A DNA stretch of 58,274 nt, taken from contig JACPUX010000005.1 of NCBI GenBank assembly GCA_016192065.1, positions 1-58,274 of the forward strand. The letters are read 5' to 3'. The notes below the pieces were generated by a model. It ran no database searches, was not told the origin of the DNA, and saw only the letters and a list, made by a program, of their open reading frames with translations. The stretch's first letter is position 1; every line of letters begins with the position of its first letter. A program made the translations under genes and the position numbers. Shown one piece after another: positions 43,701 through 52,349 of this stretch. The stretch comes from Betaproteobacteria bacterium. Its GTDB lineage: Bacteria > Pseudomonadota > Gammaproteobacteria > Burkholderiales > Casimicrobiaceae.

Positions 43701-46700
43701 GCCATGGGCACCACGGCTTCGCTGTCGACCCTGCAAAACGTCGGTTTGACCAAAGCTTTTGCGCCCGCCTATATCGCGCCGGGGCAAACCTCGCGCTTGC
43801 GACTCAACCTGGTGAGCACCTACGACCCCAACGCCCTCAACCCGATCATTCTGGACAACCTGACGTTTACCGACAGCTTGCCGGCGGGTGTCAGTTTCGC
43901 GACACCGGATAACGCCAGTACCGACTGCCCGGGCCTGCCCTCGATCGTGACCGCGAATCACGGCAGCAACATGCTGACCCTGACCGGCGCGGTCATCACC
44001 CCGGCCACCAACTGCTTCATCGAAGCCGACGTCACCGCCGGGGCGAACGGCGCCTACAACAACGTCATTCCCGGCGGGGCGATCACCACCACTCAAGGCG
44101 TCACCAACCCGCACCCCACCAACGCCTGGCTTTATGTCGTCAGCTCGCCGACGGTGAGCAAGTCGTTTTCGGCGAGCACGGCGAACCTCGGCGCGCCGGT
44201 CATGCTGACCGTCACCATCAACAACAACGCCACCGTCGCGCTGAGCGGCGTCGCCTTGACCGATACCCTGCCCCTGGGCCTGGCCATCGCTGGTACGCCC
44301 AGTGCCGCCACGACCTGTGCCAATGGCGTGGCCAGCGCCATGGCCGGCGGAAGCAGCCTCGAATTGGTCGGCGCCACGCTGCCAGCCAGCAGCTCCTGCA
44401 CCTTTTCCGCCAATGTGGTGGGCACGGCAGCCGGCACCCACATCAACACCATACCCGCGGGTGCCCTTAATACGCAGCAAGGCGTGAGCAATCCCAACAG
44501 CACCTCGGCAAGCCTCGCCATCAACACTCCGCCGAGCGTGAGTAAGGCGTTCAGCCCGGCGAGTATTTCCAGTGGTGGTGTCTCGACCCTCACGCTGAAC
44601 CTAGGCAATGCCAACGGCAGCGCGGTGACCTTGAGTTCCGCGTTGGTCGATGCCTTGCCCGGCAACGTGGTGGTGGCGACCCCACCCAACGTGGTGAAGT
44701 CCTGCCCGGGTACGGTCACCGCGGTGGCCAACGCCGTCAGCGTCAGCTACGCCAGCGGGGCAAGCATTCCCGCGGGCGGGTGCAGCATTTCGGTGGACGT
44801 CACCAGCGCCACGCCGGGAAGCTACACCAACCTCATTGCCGCGGGACAACTGCAAACTTCGGTCGGCGCCAATCCCGAACCCGCGGTCGCAACACTTGGA
44901 GTCGGCGGGCCCGCCGCGCCCACGGTGAGCAAGATCTTCTCGCCCGATACCATTGCCAGCAACGACACCTCCATCCTCACCATCACCCTCTTCAATCCCA
45001 ACGCTGGGCCTTTGGGAGCGAGTGGCGATTTCGTCGACACGCTGCCTGCGGGCCTCACGCTGGCGACGCCGCTCACCCTTGGGGGGAGCTGCCCGGGTGC
45101 GGCGACCGGTGTGGCCGGTGGCAATACCGTCACTTATCCGAGCGGCGCGAGCATTCCCCCAGGGAGTTGCACCATTACCGCCGTGGTTAGCGCCGCGTCA
45201 GCGGGAACTTTCACCAACACCATTCCCGCCGGCGCCCTGAACACCGACGGGGGACCGAATCCGGTCGCCGCGATCGCCAGTCTAGTGGCTGTCGACCCCG
45301 TTCCGCCCACGGTGACCAAGGTCTTCTCTAACAACATCAACATCGGGGGTGTGAGCCGGCTCACCATCACGCTGGGCAATGGCAACGCGGCGGATGCCAC
45401 GCTCACGGCGAACTTCGTCGATACCCTCCCGGCCCAGGTTTTCGTCGCTACGCCACCGAATGTGGGCGGCACCTGTCCGGGCACGATCAGCGCCGTTGCG
45501 GGCGGTGCGACGGTTCAATATGCCAGCGGGTCTTTGCTTCCCGCCGGCGGTTGCACCATCGAAGTGGATGTCAGCTCAACCACCTCCGGCGGCCCCTGGG
45601 TCAACACCATAGGCGTCAACGCTTTGCAGACCACGACGGGCAATAACGGTGCCCCCGCCAGCGCGCCGCTCTTCGTGAATCCGCCCGCGCCACCGTCGAT
45701 CGCCAAGGCCTTTTCGCCCGGAGTCATTTCCGTGGGCGGTGTGAGCACGCTGAGTATCAGCTTCGCCAATCCCAATGCCGCGGCAATGACACTGACCGCG
45801 AACCTGACCGATACGCTGCCGGCGGGCGTGGTGGTCGCGGCCCTACCCAACGTCCAGGCGACCACGGGTTGCTCCCTCGCACACGTTGCCGCTGCGCCTG
45901 GCGGTACCACCGTCAGCTACCTCAGCGGTGGTACCGTGCCGGCCTCCGGCGGTTGCGCCATCGCCGTGGACGTGACTTCCAGCGTGGTGGCCGCGGGCCA
46001 CATCAACACCATCGCCGCGGGCGCTTTGCAGACCAATTTCGGCAGCAATGGGCAGTCTACTTCGGCATCGTTGCAGGTTGTCACCCTGCCCACGGTGGCC
46101 AAGTCTTTTGCCCCGAGCATGGTGCTCCCAAACATAGCCTCCACCTTGACGATCACCCTGGGTAACCCGAATGCCGCGGCCGTCACCTTGTTGTCAGCCA
46201 TGACCGACAACCTCCCCGCCGGGCTGGTGCTCGCGACGCCGCTCGTTCTGGGCGGGACGTGTAGCGGCACCGTGCTCGCCACCGCTGGTGGAACCAGCGT
46301 GGTCTATGCCAGCGGCGCCAGCATTCCGGTCGGGAGCTGCACCATCACCGCCCAGGTGGTTGCAGCAGGCGCGGGAACTTACGTCAATACCATTCCCGCG
46401 GGCGCTTTGCTCATCGCGGCCGGCGGCAATCCGCTGCCGGCCGTGGCAACCCTGATCGTGCCGCAGCCGCCCTCGGTCAGCAAGAGCTTCAACCCGACGA
46501 CCATCGCGCCCCAGGGTTTCTCGACGCTCACCATCAGCTTGATGAATGCCAACAGTATCGCGGCGATTTTGAGCGCCGATCTGGTGGACACCCTGCCTGC
46601 CGGATTGAGCGTCAACACCTCCGTAGCCCCCGGCGGCACCTGTGATACCGCTGGCGTGGTGCTGGCCAGCGATCGCGTCACCTATCTCGCCGGGCGCAGT

Positions 46701-46946
46701 GTGCCACCTGGAGGTTGCACCATCACCGCGGTCGTGCAGGCGGGTAGTCCGGGACAGTACGTGAACACCATTCCGGCCGGCGCTCTGCAGACCAACTTGG
46801 GCACCAACCCAACTTTCGCGACCGCGCCCTTGGATGTCAACGCGCAGGCCATCCCCACCCTGAGCCGCGGGCTCTTGTGGTCACTGATGGCCGCATTGAT
46901 GATCTTTGGCGGCTTGGCGTTCCGTCGCCGCCGCGCCGCCGGTTGA
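40704..46946 (+). CDS. Giant DUF11-like repeat surface protein with IPTL-CTERM tail
   Basis: A 2080-residue exported protein. The signal peptide ends near residue 29. About 15 repeats of 115-145 residues follow, each opening with a form of SKSFSPTTIxxGGxSTLTITLxN and containing a TDTLPAGL-type strand, the DUF11/DUF7933 pattern of stacked immunoglobulin-like modules. The C-terminus has IPTL near residue 2050, one membrane helix (LLWSLMAALMIFGGLAF) and RRRR, a textbook IPTL-CTERM sorting signal for exosortase-type processing. No sortase gene is in the window. GGGGGGG precedes ATG 40704. It is likely a long surface stalk or adhesin. Confidence 0.93.
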   Translation: MFRMACSQARAVVRAVGVLLTLAAGAAAGTTTINHQYSPATINPGDISRYTITIGNSATVPLLNAAVTVIFPVQTTIAATPNVSNGCGFAGVTATAGDNKVVLTGGTIAQRVGVTDGQCSFQVDVTATAPGNWVATIPANTTPDPLTSGYRAEENSVAIFNTTPANATLSVSTLNPPTGAKTFSPSSVRAGDATTLQIVLTNPNTGATIPLTVLTDNLPLLGVNQMTVANPADTNVSCNGTGAVPGSLSATPGAASFSYTGGTLGYNAGGNASCTLTVRVVVPGLSGTSQVFTNSLASGAIGNTRALTSPAFSGNLTVQTPIGLSKSFSPTTVSSGQASLMTLTLSNLSTGNPLTITSFTDAMPAALRVLDTTSVPVAAPANPAVVCTGTGAANGSLTAVEGSSSVSLAGATAGPSGACTITAYVTSNVDGTHTNSIPLGAVSNPAGHTSPAASAGLTVNAQITIAKTAAPTNVAPGQWTTFTVTLNNWSGAPVTGVTFVDNLPLNGANQMVLDTSAVPSAGACGGSFFSDLAGTVPSVDGDAALVWKGTLPAGVAAAPGVCTLTFRARLPATATAGLTFSNQLPTSTSVTGTGSGPGGPGSPVVNTNSATRNIVAVYSADIAKSFSPTTIAQGGTSRLRVTIYNRTLSALTGISLADTLPAGLTLAANPNASTNCSAGSVQAFPGDTVINFTGGTVAARPNGSQESSCYFQAYVTGTLVGAYTNQITSGTMSSDPGTSNGSTVSAVLNISSGLGAVKSFNPTSVTPGGRSRATVTVSNSSNGQLSNVSINDNTFGSGLTVANPADATTNCGGSPSLVANPGAASAQMLGAVLPAGASCSFSFDVQTTGSGPWSNTIPIGQVSSAEGPANTAAVTATLGVATAAISINKSFNPVFVTGGLPSTLTIDVVNSASIAIHDAGFTDTFPVGMQVYPVPNASTNCAGGTVGAVGGQGQVTLSGATLAPNATCQVYVDVTSVIFLNLTNTIPAQAITSAEGYTNAMGTTASLSTLQNVGLTKAFAPAYIAPGQTSRLRLNLVSTYDPNALNPIILDNLTFTDSLPAGVSFATPDNASTDCPGLPSIVTANHGSNMLTLTGAVITPATNCFIEADVTAGANGAYNNVIPGGAITTTQGVTNPHPTNAWLYVVSSPTVSKSFSASTANLGAPVMLTVTINNNATVALSGVALTDTLPLGLAIAGTPSAATTCANGVASAMAGGSSLELVGATLPASSSCTFSANVVGTAAGTHINTIPAGALNTQQGVSNPNSTSASLAINTPPSVSKAFSPASISSGGVSTLTLNLGNANGSAVTLSSALVDALPGNVVVATPPNVVKSCPGTVTAVANAVSVSYASGASIPAGGCSISVDVTSATPGSYTNLIAAGQLQTSVGANPEPAVATLGVGGPAAPTVSKIFSPDTIASNDTSILTITLFNPNAGPLGASGDFVDTLPAGLTLATPLTLGGSCPGAATGVAGGNTVTYPSGASIPPGSCTITAVVSAASAGTFTNTIPAGALNTDGGPNPVAAIASLVAVDPVPPTVTKVFSNNINIGGVSRLTITLGNGNAADATLTANFVDTLPAQVFVATPPNVGGTCPGTISAVAGGATVQYASGSLLPAGGCTIEVDVSSTTSGGPWVNTIGVNALQTTTGNNGAPASAPLFVNPPAPPSIAKAFSPGVISVGGVSTLSISFANPNAAAMTLTANLTDTLPAGVVVAALPNVQATTGCSLAHVAAAPGGTTVSYLSGGTVPASGGCAIAVDVTSSVVAAGHINTIAAGALQTNFGSNGQSTSASLQVVTLPTVAKSFAPSMVLPNIASTLTITLGNPNAAAVTLLSAMTDNLPAGLVLATPLVLGGTCSGTVLATAGGTSVVYASGASIPVGSCTITAQVVAAGAGTYVNTIPAGALLIAAGGNPLPAVATLIVPQPPSVSKSFNPTTIAPQGFSTLTISLMNANSIAAILSADLVDTLPAGLSVNTSVAPGGTCDTAGVVLASDRVTYLAGRSVPPGGCTITAVVQAGSPGQYVNTIPAGALQTNLGTNPTFATAPLDVNAQAIPTLSRGLLWSLMAALMIFGGLAFRRRRAAG

Positions 46947-46953
46947 GGCGCGC

Positions 46954-46984
46954 CGCGCCGGGTGCCTTCCGCGCCCGGCGCGGA
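46954..46984. terminator. GC hairpin behind the giant repeat gene
   Basis: CCGCGCCGGG and CCCGGCGCGG form a perfect 10-bp stem with an 11-base loop, starting 8 bases after the stop codon. It lacks a T tract, so it may stabilise the mRNA end rather than terminate by itself. Confidence 0.5.
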
Positions 46985-47665
46985 TCTGAAGTTTGCGGCC
47001 GGAAAGCGGGGTGCCGCTGGCCGACGCGCGCGGATTGGCTGACGTGGCCACTTTCTTGCGAAGCAGCTTCGACACGGTCGAGAGTGGCCGTTGAGCGCGG
47101 TCCTGGGGGCGCGGACTCGTGCCAGCCTTCGCGGCAGGCAATCGTAACACTTAGGGTCCTCATGATCGCCCTTTTCGCCAGGGGGTGTTGCTCGCCATTC
47201 CTGTACGCGCTGCTCTTGCCATCGCCGAAGAGCCACAGCAAAGAAGCCCACCCACCGGCAACCACGGCCACCTGACGACCTACACTCAGGTGACAGACGA
47301 GCACCTGGGCGGAATCAAAGAGCCCGCTCTGCGGAATAATCAATTAGACCAGGGCCCTTTGTTCCGAGAGATGTTCCCTTTGTTCACCTTTGTTCACCAG
47401 GTCGAGAGATGAGCGAGAAGCTTTGCGCCCAGATCGACGCAGTCTCAAATTGTACTTCGCGCCTCAGGGCCAAACGGGCGGGAACCTCACACCCACTTCG
47501 TTTCTTCGGCGCAGGCTACTTTTCCACAGTGTCGCATACCTTCGGCGCAACGAACACCCACCGAAGTGGGCCTGTATTCCCACTTTTTGCCTGTTAAGCT
47601 CCTTCGATTTCCGCCGCGCGCGTGCGCATTCGGGTCTTTCAACAACGGCACTTCGAGGAGGTTTC
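46985..47665. other. Long intergenic region upstream of paralogue G
   Basis: About 680 bases without a supported gene. CTTTGTTCACC is nearly repeated in tandem at about 47379-47400 (CCCTTTGTTCACC TTTGTTCACC). GAGGAGG lies 6 bases before the next start. Frames that cross this stretch have no coding signature. Confidence 0.45.
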
Positions 47666-48673
47666 ATGCGTCAATTCTCATCTCGGCTCCTGATGTTTTC
47701 GCTTCTGAGTCTGTTCGGCCTCGCGGCGCATGCGGCGCAGCGCACTTTCGTATCGACCGCTGGCAGCGACGCGAACACCGTCGCGAATTGTGCGAATTCC
47801 AGCCCCTGTCGCAGCTTCGGCGCGGCACTCACTGTCACCGACAGCGGCGGCGAAATCATCGTGCTCAGTTCCGGAGGGTATGGGCCAACCACTGTCAACA
47901 AGTCGGTCTCGATCATTTCGCCCGAAGGGGTATATGCCGGAATTTCGGTCTTGTCGGGCAACGGTGTCACTATCGCTACCGCGGGAGTGAACGTGGTTCT
48001 GCGCGGGCTGACCATCAACGGCCTGGGTGGAACACACGGGGTGAACATGACCAGCGGCGCCTCGCTGTCGATCGAGAATTGTGTGATCACCAACTTCTCC
48101 AGTGCCAGCGCTCGCGGGGTTCTTGTGAACGCCCCCGCGAAACTGCGCGTGGTCGATTCGCTCTTGCGGAACGACTACCTCGGAGTAGCGATTTCCAACG
48201 GCGCCACAGCGACTATTTCGGGGAGCAAGTTCCTGGGCAACTCTGTGGCCATCTACGTAACCGACGCTTTTGGCGGCTCGTCGGTAACCACCGAGGCTTT
48301 CGTCGATCGATCCGTGGCCAGTGGTGGGGTGACTGGCTTCGCCGCGAGCACCTCGTCCCCCGGAAATGCTAGCCGCCTTCATGTCTCGGACTCAGTGGTT
48401 TCGGACAACTCACTCTACGGCATCGACAGTTTTGCCGGTGGCGGAGGCTCCGAAGTGACCGTGGCCAATAGCAGAGCCTTCCGAAACGGGGTCGGCCTGT
48501 TTGTGTTTGGAAGCGGCGCCAAATTGATCGCCAGCGGTAATGTCGTTTCGAAGAACACCGTCGGACTTCAGCAGGACAGCTCAGGCGTTTTGGAGTCCGC
48601 AGGCGACAACGCGGTGCGAGGCAACTCCACCGACGTGACAGGCTCGATCACCACCACCTTCACAAAGATGTAG
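47666..48673 (+). CDS. Secreted right-handed beta-helix protein, paralogue G (detached)
   Basis: A 335-residue member of the family found at 16-25 kb, here 22 kb away and alone. The signal peptide ends near LAAHAA; QRTFVSTAGSDANTVANC, PCRSFGAALTVTDSGG and PEGVYAGISVLSGNG follow. PCRSFGAAL and the 335-residue length pair it with paralogue A rather than B-F. The tail TGSITTTFTKM keeps the family ending. GAGGAGG precedes ATG 47666. It follows the giant IPTL-CTERM gene, so both may be surface components. Confidence 0.85.
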   Translation: MRQFSSRLLMFSLLSLFGLAAHAAQRTFVSTAGSDANTVANCANSSPCRSFGAALTVTDSGGEIIVLSSGGYGPTTVNKSVSIISPEGVYAGISVLSGNGVTIATAGVNVVLRGLTINGLGGTHGVNMTSGASLSIENCVITNFSSASARGVLVNAPAKLRVVDSLLRNDYLGVAISNGATATISGSKFLGNSVAIYVTDAFGGSSVTTEAFVDRSVASGGVTGFAASTSSPGNASRLHVSDSVVSDNSLYGIDSFAGGGGSEVTVANSRAFRNGVGLFVFGSGAKLIASGNVVSKNTVGLQQDSSGVLESAGDNAVRGNSTDVTGSITTTFTKM

Positions 48674-49053
48674 AGGTTTCCAGGCGGGTGCGCGGAGCGC
48701 CTTGCCCATCTCCCCGCACCCCTGGGGAACCAAAAGTTGGATCACCTGTGCGCTTGCAAAGCGGGCCTGTGCGCCTGATCGTGGAGCTACGAACACCAAA
48801 TTCTTCTGGGGTCGCCCCAGACGGTTCGACCGAAGCCAGCTCACACCGCAGCACCTTTCGCTGCCAACGCACCCCATTCCCTCGTCGGTCCGGCGCGGAG
48901 CCTCGTTGGCATTGATTTGGGCAGAAACGGGGGCCACAGAAAGGGGAAACCGGGGGACGGACCCAGAATAAACCCGAGCATTTCCAAAAGCGGGAGAGTC
49001 TGGGCCTCTTCCGCTATTCTGCCTGAGCCACGAAATCCCGCTCGACCCCGTCC
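48674..49053. other. Intergenic region with a possible RAYT-type repeat
   Basis: No gene is supported. AAACCGGGGGACGGACCCAG at 48950-48969 resembles the GGGGACAGACC motifs found near REP-associated transposases, and a RAYT remnant occurs at 57.8 kb. The match is short. Confidence 0.35.
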
Positions 49054-49419
49054 TCAGCCTGCATGCTTTTCGAATTCCGAGGTCGGCGTGCCTTGATGAA
49101 ACCGCATTTGCCAGCCCCTCTCGGTGCGCTGCCAGAGCGACGAACGATGGGTGTGACGATGCAAAGCTCCGTCTTCTCCGATTTGCGCCGAGCGGTAGGT
49201 TAGGAGCGCGAGATCTTCCGACAAGACGGCCAGCGCGAAATCTTGCGCCCAGATGCTTGGCGGTGCCTTGTCTTCAAGCAGCAACGAAACGATCGCTTCC
49301 CGCGAGTACTCCGCGCCGGAGCGCCCAAACTCGCGGAAGGACGGATGCAAGAGCGCGCCAAGCCGCTCCTCACTGCTCCGGTGCCGGGTCGGTCTTGAGG
49401 AACAACGAATCTGTGGCAT
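49054..49419 (-). CDS. DUF4440/NTF2-like protein, N-terminus overlapping the protease gene
   Basis: A 121-residue SnoaL/NTF2-like protein: RLGALLHPSFREFGRSGAEY, LLTYRSAQ and a closing SLWQRTERGWQMRFHQGTPT are typical of DUF4440. The usual first helix seems to be missing, because the frame begins inside the preceding protease gene (50-base overlap) with an Arg/Ser-rich stretch unlike the family. The start may be further in, or the gene may have lost its 5' end. Function unknown; such folds bind small ligands or have isomerase-type roles. Confidence 0.7.
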   Translation of the reverse strand: MPQIRCSSRPTRHRSSEERLGALLHPSFREFGRSGAEYSREAIVSLLLEDKAPPSIWAQDFALAVLSEDLALLTYRSAQIGEDGALHRHTHRSSLWQRTERGWQMRFHQGTPTSEFEKHAG

Positions 49420-49825
49420 AGTCGATCACTGCCGCATGCGCCTCGAAAACATCTGCGCCGAGAATCACCGCGACATCCGCGCCCCCTTTTTCCCGCAGCG
49501 GCCTGTTCAGATGCGTGAGGTCCGTGCTGGCGGGGCCAGCCAGCCGCGGAGTGAGCGGCCCGAGCCGCAGCACCGCGCCCTCGACCAGATATTGATCCAA
49601 GAGGCCGCCGGCCCCACCCGCCTCGATGTTCAAGCGCTGCACGCCGAGACCAATCTCCTGAACCAAGGACAGGGAAACCACCGTCGCCGAGGCACCGGTG
49701 TCCACCAACACTTCGACCGGCCGACCATTGAGCGTGCCGTCGGTGTGCAAATGCCCCAGGACGCTGCGTCGCAGCGGCAAGCGCATATAGCCGCGGGTGG
49801 CCATAAGTTCGATTAGCTCATTCAT
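49370..49825 (-). CDS. Retropepsin-like aspartic protease
   Basis: A 151-residue single-domain aspartic protease from ATG 49825. VEVLVDTGASATVVSLSLV carries the DTGA catalytic motif and VILGADVFEAHAAVIDY is the second psi-loop segment (ILG). This is the TIGR02281/gag-asp-protease-like family, which acts as a homodimer. No membrane segment is present in this form; a longer frame to 49891 adds no signal peptide. It overlaps the DUF4440-like gene by 50 bases and diverges from the glycosyltransferase. Confidence 0.75.
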   Translation of the reverse strand: MNELIELMATRGYMRLPLRRSVLGHLHTDGTLNGRPVEVLVDTGASATVVSLSLVQEIGLGVQRLNIEAGGAGGLLDQYLVEGAVLRLGPLTPRLAGPASTDLTHLNRPLREKGGADVAVILGADVFEAHAAVIDYATDSLFLKTDPAPEQ

Positions 49826-49981
49826 TTGGCTCAGCCTGTGGTCTATTCGTCGCCAGGAAAAATGGATCGCGCGCGTTGTCAATCCGCCCACATCACCGCT
49901 TCGACCGATTTCCTCTCCTGCAATGTGAAGACTTCGGCCATTCGTGTACAGTCATCGACTGAATGCAATCTTACATCAACC

Positions 49982-51172
49982 ATGAGCACCCCCAACGCCG
50001 CAGGCCACAAGGTTCTCTTTCTCAGTGTTTCCGCCGGAGCTGGGCACGTGCGCGCGGCGCAGGCCTTGCATGCTGCCGCCACCGCGCATCCCGCGTTGCG
50101 AGAAGCCACACATTTGGACGTGATGGACTTCGTGCCGCGCGGTTTTCGCAAAGTCTATACCGATCTGTACCTCGGTTTGGTCAACAAACACCCAGAACTC
50201 TGGGCGCACCTGTACCGCGCCACCAACGAAGCCGACCCGCGCAGTTTCATGCAACGCTCACGCCGCCTCGTCGAGCGTTTGAACACGCGGGCCTTGCTCA
50301 AGGAAATCCACGCGCAAGCACCGGACGCCATCGTGTGCACGCATTTTCTTCCGGCTGAACTTTTGGGGCGCGAGGTGGGTAAAGGCCGAATCGAGTGTCC
50401 GGTCTGGGTGCAAGTCACCGACTTTGACCTCCACCGCCTTTGGGTCGTGCCCAACATAACTGGTTACTTCGCCGCCAACGAGGAAGTGGCCTGGCGCATG
50501 GAGGCCGCTGGCATTCAAGCGTCCGCCATTCACGTCACGGGCATTCCGGTCATGCCCGCGTTCTCAGGCGCCTTGGATCGTGCTCTTTGCGCCGCGGAGG
50601 CCGGTTTGAACCCGGATCGCAAGACGATCCTGATGATGGGTGGCGGTGAGGGCATGGGGAGCCTCGAATCCGCCGCGGCACAGTTGCTCGCCTTGGAAGA
50701 CCCGTTCCAATTGATCGTCCTGGCAGGGAAGAACGCCGCTGTTTTGGCGGCATTGAAGCAGCTTGCGGCCCGCTTCCCCGGCAGACTGTTTGCGCAGGGC
50801 TTCACCCATCAGGTCGAACGCTTGATGGCTTGCGCGGACTTCACCATCACCAAACCCGGCGGTCTCACCACCTCGGAATGTTTGGCCATGGGTATTCCCA
50901 TGATTCTGAATTCTCCCATTCCCGGCCAGGAAGAGCGCAACGCCGACTACTTGCTCGAACAGGGCGTCGCGCTCAAAGCCATCGACCTGACGACGCTGGT
51001 TTTCCGGGTGCGCAAACTCCTGGAGCAACCGCGGCTGCTGGCGACGATGCGCGAACGTGCACGCGCCATCGGCCGGCCCCTCGCCGCGCGCGCGGTCATG
51101 GACGTGGTGTTCGCGCAGCGCAAGGTCTTGGCGACACACCTTCCGGACGGTCAGGCCTTGCGGTCTCCTTAA
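49982..51172 (+). CDS. MGDG-synthase-like (GT28) glycosyltransferase
   Basis: A 396-residue GT-B glycosyltransferase. The N-terminal SVSAGAGHVRAAQALHAAA is the GAGH acceptor loop of MGDG synthase and processive diacylglycerol glucosyltransferases; MDFVPRGFRKVYTDLYLG is also typical. The C-terminal domain has TILMMGGGEGMGSLES and TKPGGLTTSECLAMGIPMILN for the UDP-sugar. It probably makes a glycolipid at the inner face of the cytoplasmic membrane. ATG 49982 is the only start that keeps the family N-terminus. Its 3' end overlaps the convergent gene by 77 bases. Confidence 0.87.
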   Translation: MSTPNAAGHKVLFLSVSAGAGHVRAAQALHAAATAHPALREATHLDVMDFVPRGFRKVYTDLYLGLVNKHPELWAHLYRATNEADPRSFMQRSRRLVERLNTRALLKEIHAQAPDAIVCTHFLPAELLGREVGKGRIECPVWVQVTDFDLHRLWVVPNITGYFAANEEVAWRMEAAGIQASAIHVTGIPVMPAFSGALDRALCAAEAGLNPDRKTILMMGGGEGMGSLESAAAQLLALEDPFQLIVLAGKNAAVLAALKQLAARFPGRLFAQGFTHQVERLMACADFTITKPGGLTTSECLAMGIPMILNSPIPGQEERNADYLLEQGVALKAIDLTTLVFRVRKLLEQPRLLATMRERARAIGRPLAARAVMDVVFAQRKVLATHLPDGQALRSP

Positions 51173-52349
51173 ACGGGTTGCGCGGGGGTGGGCCGGCCTT
51201 GGGCGCCAGCGCTTGCAGTAGCGGTGTGAGCAGCGGACCCATCAGCTTGCTCTTGTGTCGCCCATAGAGGGTCAGCGCAACGGGTGTCGCACCCAAGCGG
51301 GCTTTGGGCTCTAACGCCGTGCGTCCATAAGTGATGCGCTTGCATCCGCGCGCAATGCCATCCTCGATGGCGGATTGCAGCAGCCGCAGATAAACCGGTA
51401 GCTCCCGGTTGGCCTCGACGTCATGCCCGACGACATAAGCCAAGGCGGTATCGCCATCAATCAGCGTGGTGATAAAACCCAGAATGCGTTCGCCCTGGCG
51501 CACCACGGTGCAGATGAAGTCACTGCCCAAATTTTCCTGCAAGGCGGGAATGAAGCCACGCGGAAAAGACACGAAGCGAAACGCGCTTTGCTCGTGCACC
51601 TTGAGGTGAAGCGCTTGCAACTCACCGGCGAACTGCCGGGTGTCGGCCAATTTCTCAACCGTGCACCCGGCTTGGAGCAACTGCTTGTCCATTTCCACGG
51701 AAGCCTTGCGATACTTCGCCTTGAGTGCACCGCGGTAATCATCAAAACTCTGCCAGCCGGGGTCCAGGGCCAGCACCATGTCGGGTTCAGCCATCAGCGC
51801 TTGAAACCGGAAGCGCTCCAACTCGCGCCCGCCATCGAGATCACTGGCGGACAAATCCAGCACCAACTGGATACTCGCGCGACGAATACTCGCATCCAAC
51901 TGGGGCGCGCGGTCTATCGCCTCGGCGATGCAGGGCCACAACAGCGTCGGATCAACACCTGGCCGTAAGGCAATCCCGGAGAACCCCCAGCCGACAAAAT
52001 TGCCCCATAGAAAAACGCGCGTTTGCATATGCGCCACCACCGCCTTAGCCCACCGCGGTGTTGCCGCTGCATCTGGCCCGCGCGGAATCCGATCCGCCTG
52101 GACGGTAAGGATTTGGCCCACTAGAACGGCTGCGGCCCCATGGGCATCGCTCAAGACGCCGTAGCGCGGCTCCAACGCGGCGGGCAAGTTCCGTTCAAGC
52201 GCCAACAAAAAGGGCGGGCGGAGAAATAGTGGGCTCGCCTGCGTGACGGCAGTCCACGCGTCGATGTTGCAATCCTCCAGTCGCTTTTCGATTCGAAACT
52301 GGAAGCGCAGCTGGATATCGTTGGTGACATCAACCGGTCTGACTTTCAA
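51096..52349 (-). CDS. FemAB/BioF2-like GNAT-fold acyltransferase
   Basis: A 417-residue protein. The C-terminal half has the FemAB/CelD-like GNAT pattern: YRGALKAKYRKASVEMDKQL, LHLKVHEQSAFRF, GERILGFITTLIDGDTALAY and GCKRITYGRTALEPKARLG. Relatives add amino-acyl or acyl groups to cell-wall or surface polymers. TTG 52349, with GGGAGATCC just upstream, gives a start 20 bases inside the acyltransferase gene; the frame is open to 52496 but only by overlap. The Pro/Arg-rich tail converges into the glycosyltransferase gene. The exact substrate is unknown. Confidence 0.75.
   Translation of the reverse strand: MKVRPVDVTNDIQLRFQFRIEKRLEDCNIDAWTAVTQASPLFLRPPFLLALERNLPAALEPRYGVLSDAHGAAAVLVGQILTVQADRIPRGPDAAATPRWAKAVVAHMQTRVFLWGNFVGWGFSGIALRPGVDPTLLWPCIAEAIDRAPQLDASIRRASIQLVLDLSASDLDGGRELERFRFQALMAEPDMVLALDPGWQSFDDYRGALKAKYRKASVEMDKQLLQAGCTVEKLADTRQFAGELQALHLKVHEQSAFRFVSFPRGFIPALQENLGSDFICTVVRQGERILGFITTLIDGDTALAYVVGHDVEANRELPVYLRLLQSAIEDGIARGCKRITYGRTALEPKARLGATPVALTLYGRHKSKLMGPLLTPLLQALAPKAGPPPRNPFKETARPDRPEGVSPRPCAARTPRP

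Noticed and set aside
41253..44480. A 1075-codon open frame on the minus strand inside the giant repeat gene
   Set aside because: It is the antisense shadow of a repetitive, GC-rich coding region; its translation is Arg/Gly/Ala-rich with no domain, while the plus frame has a signal peptide, repeats and a sorting tail.
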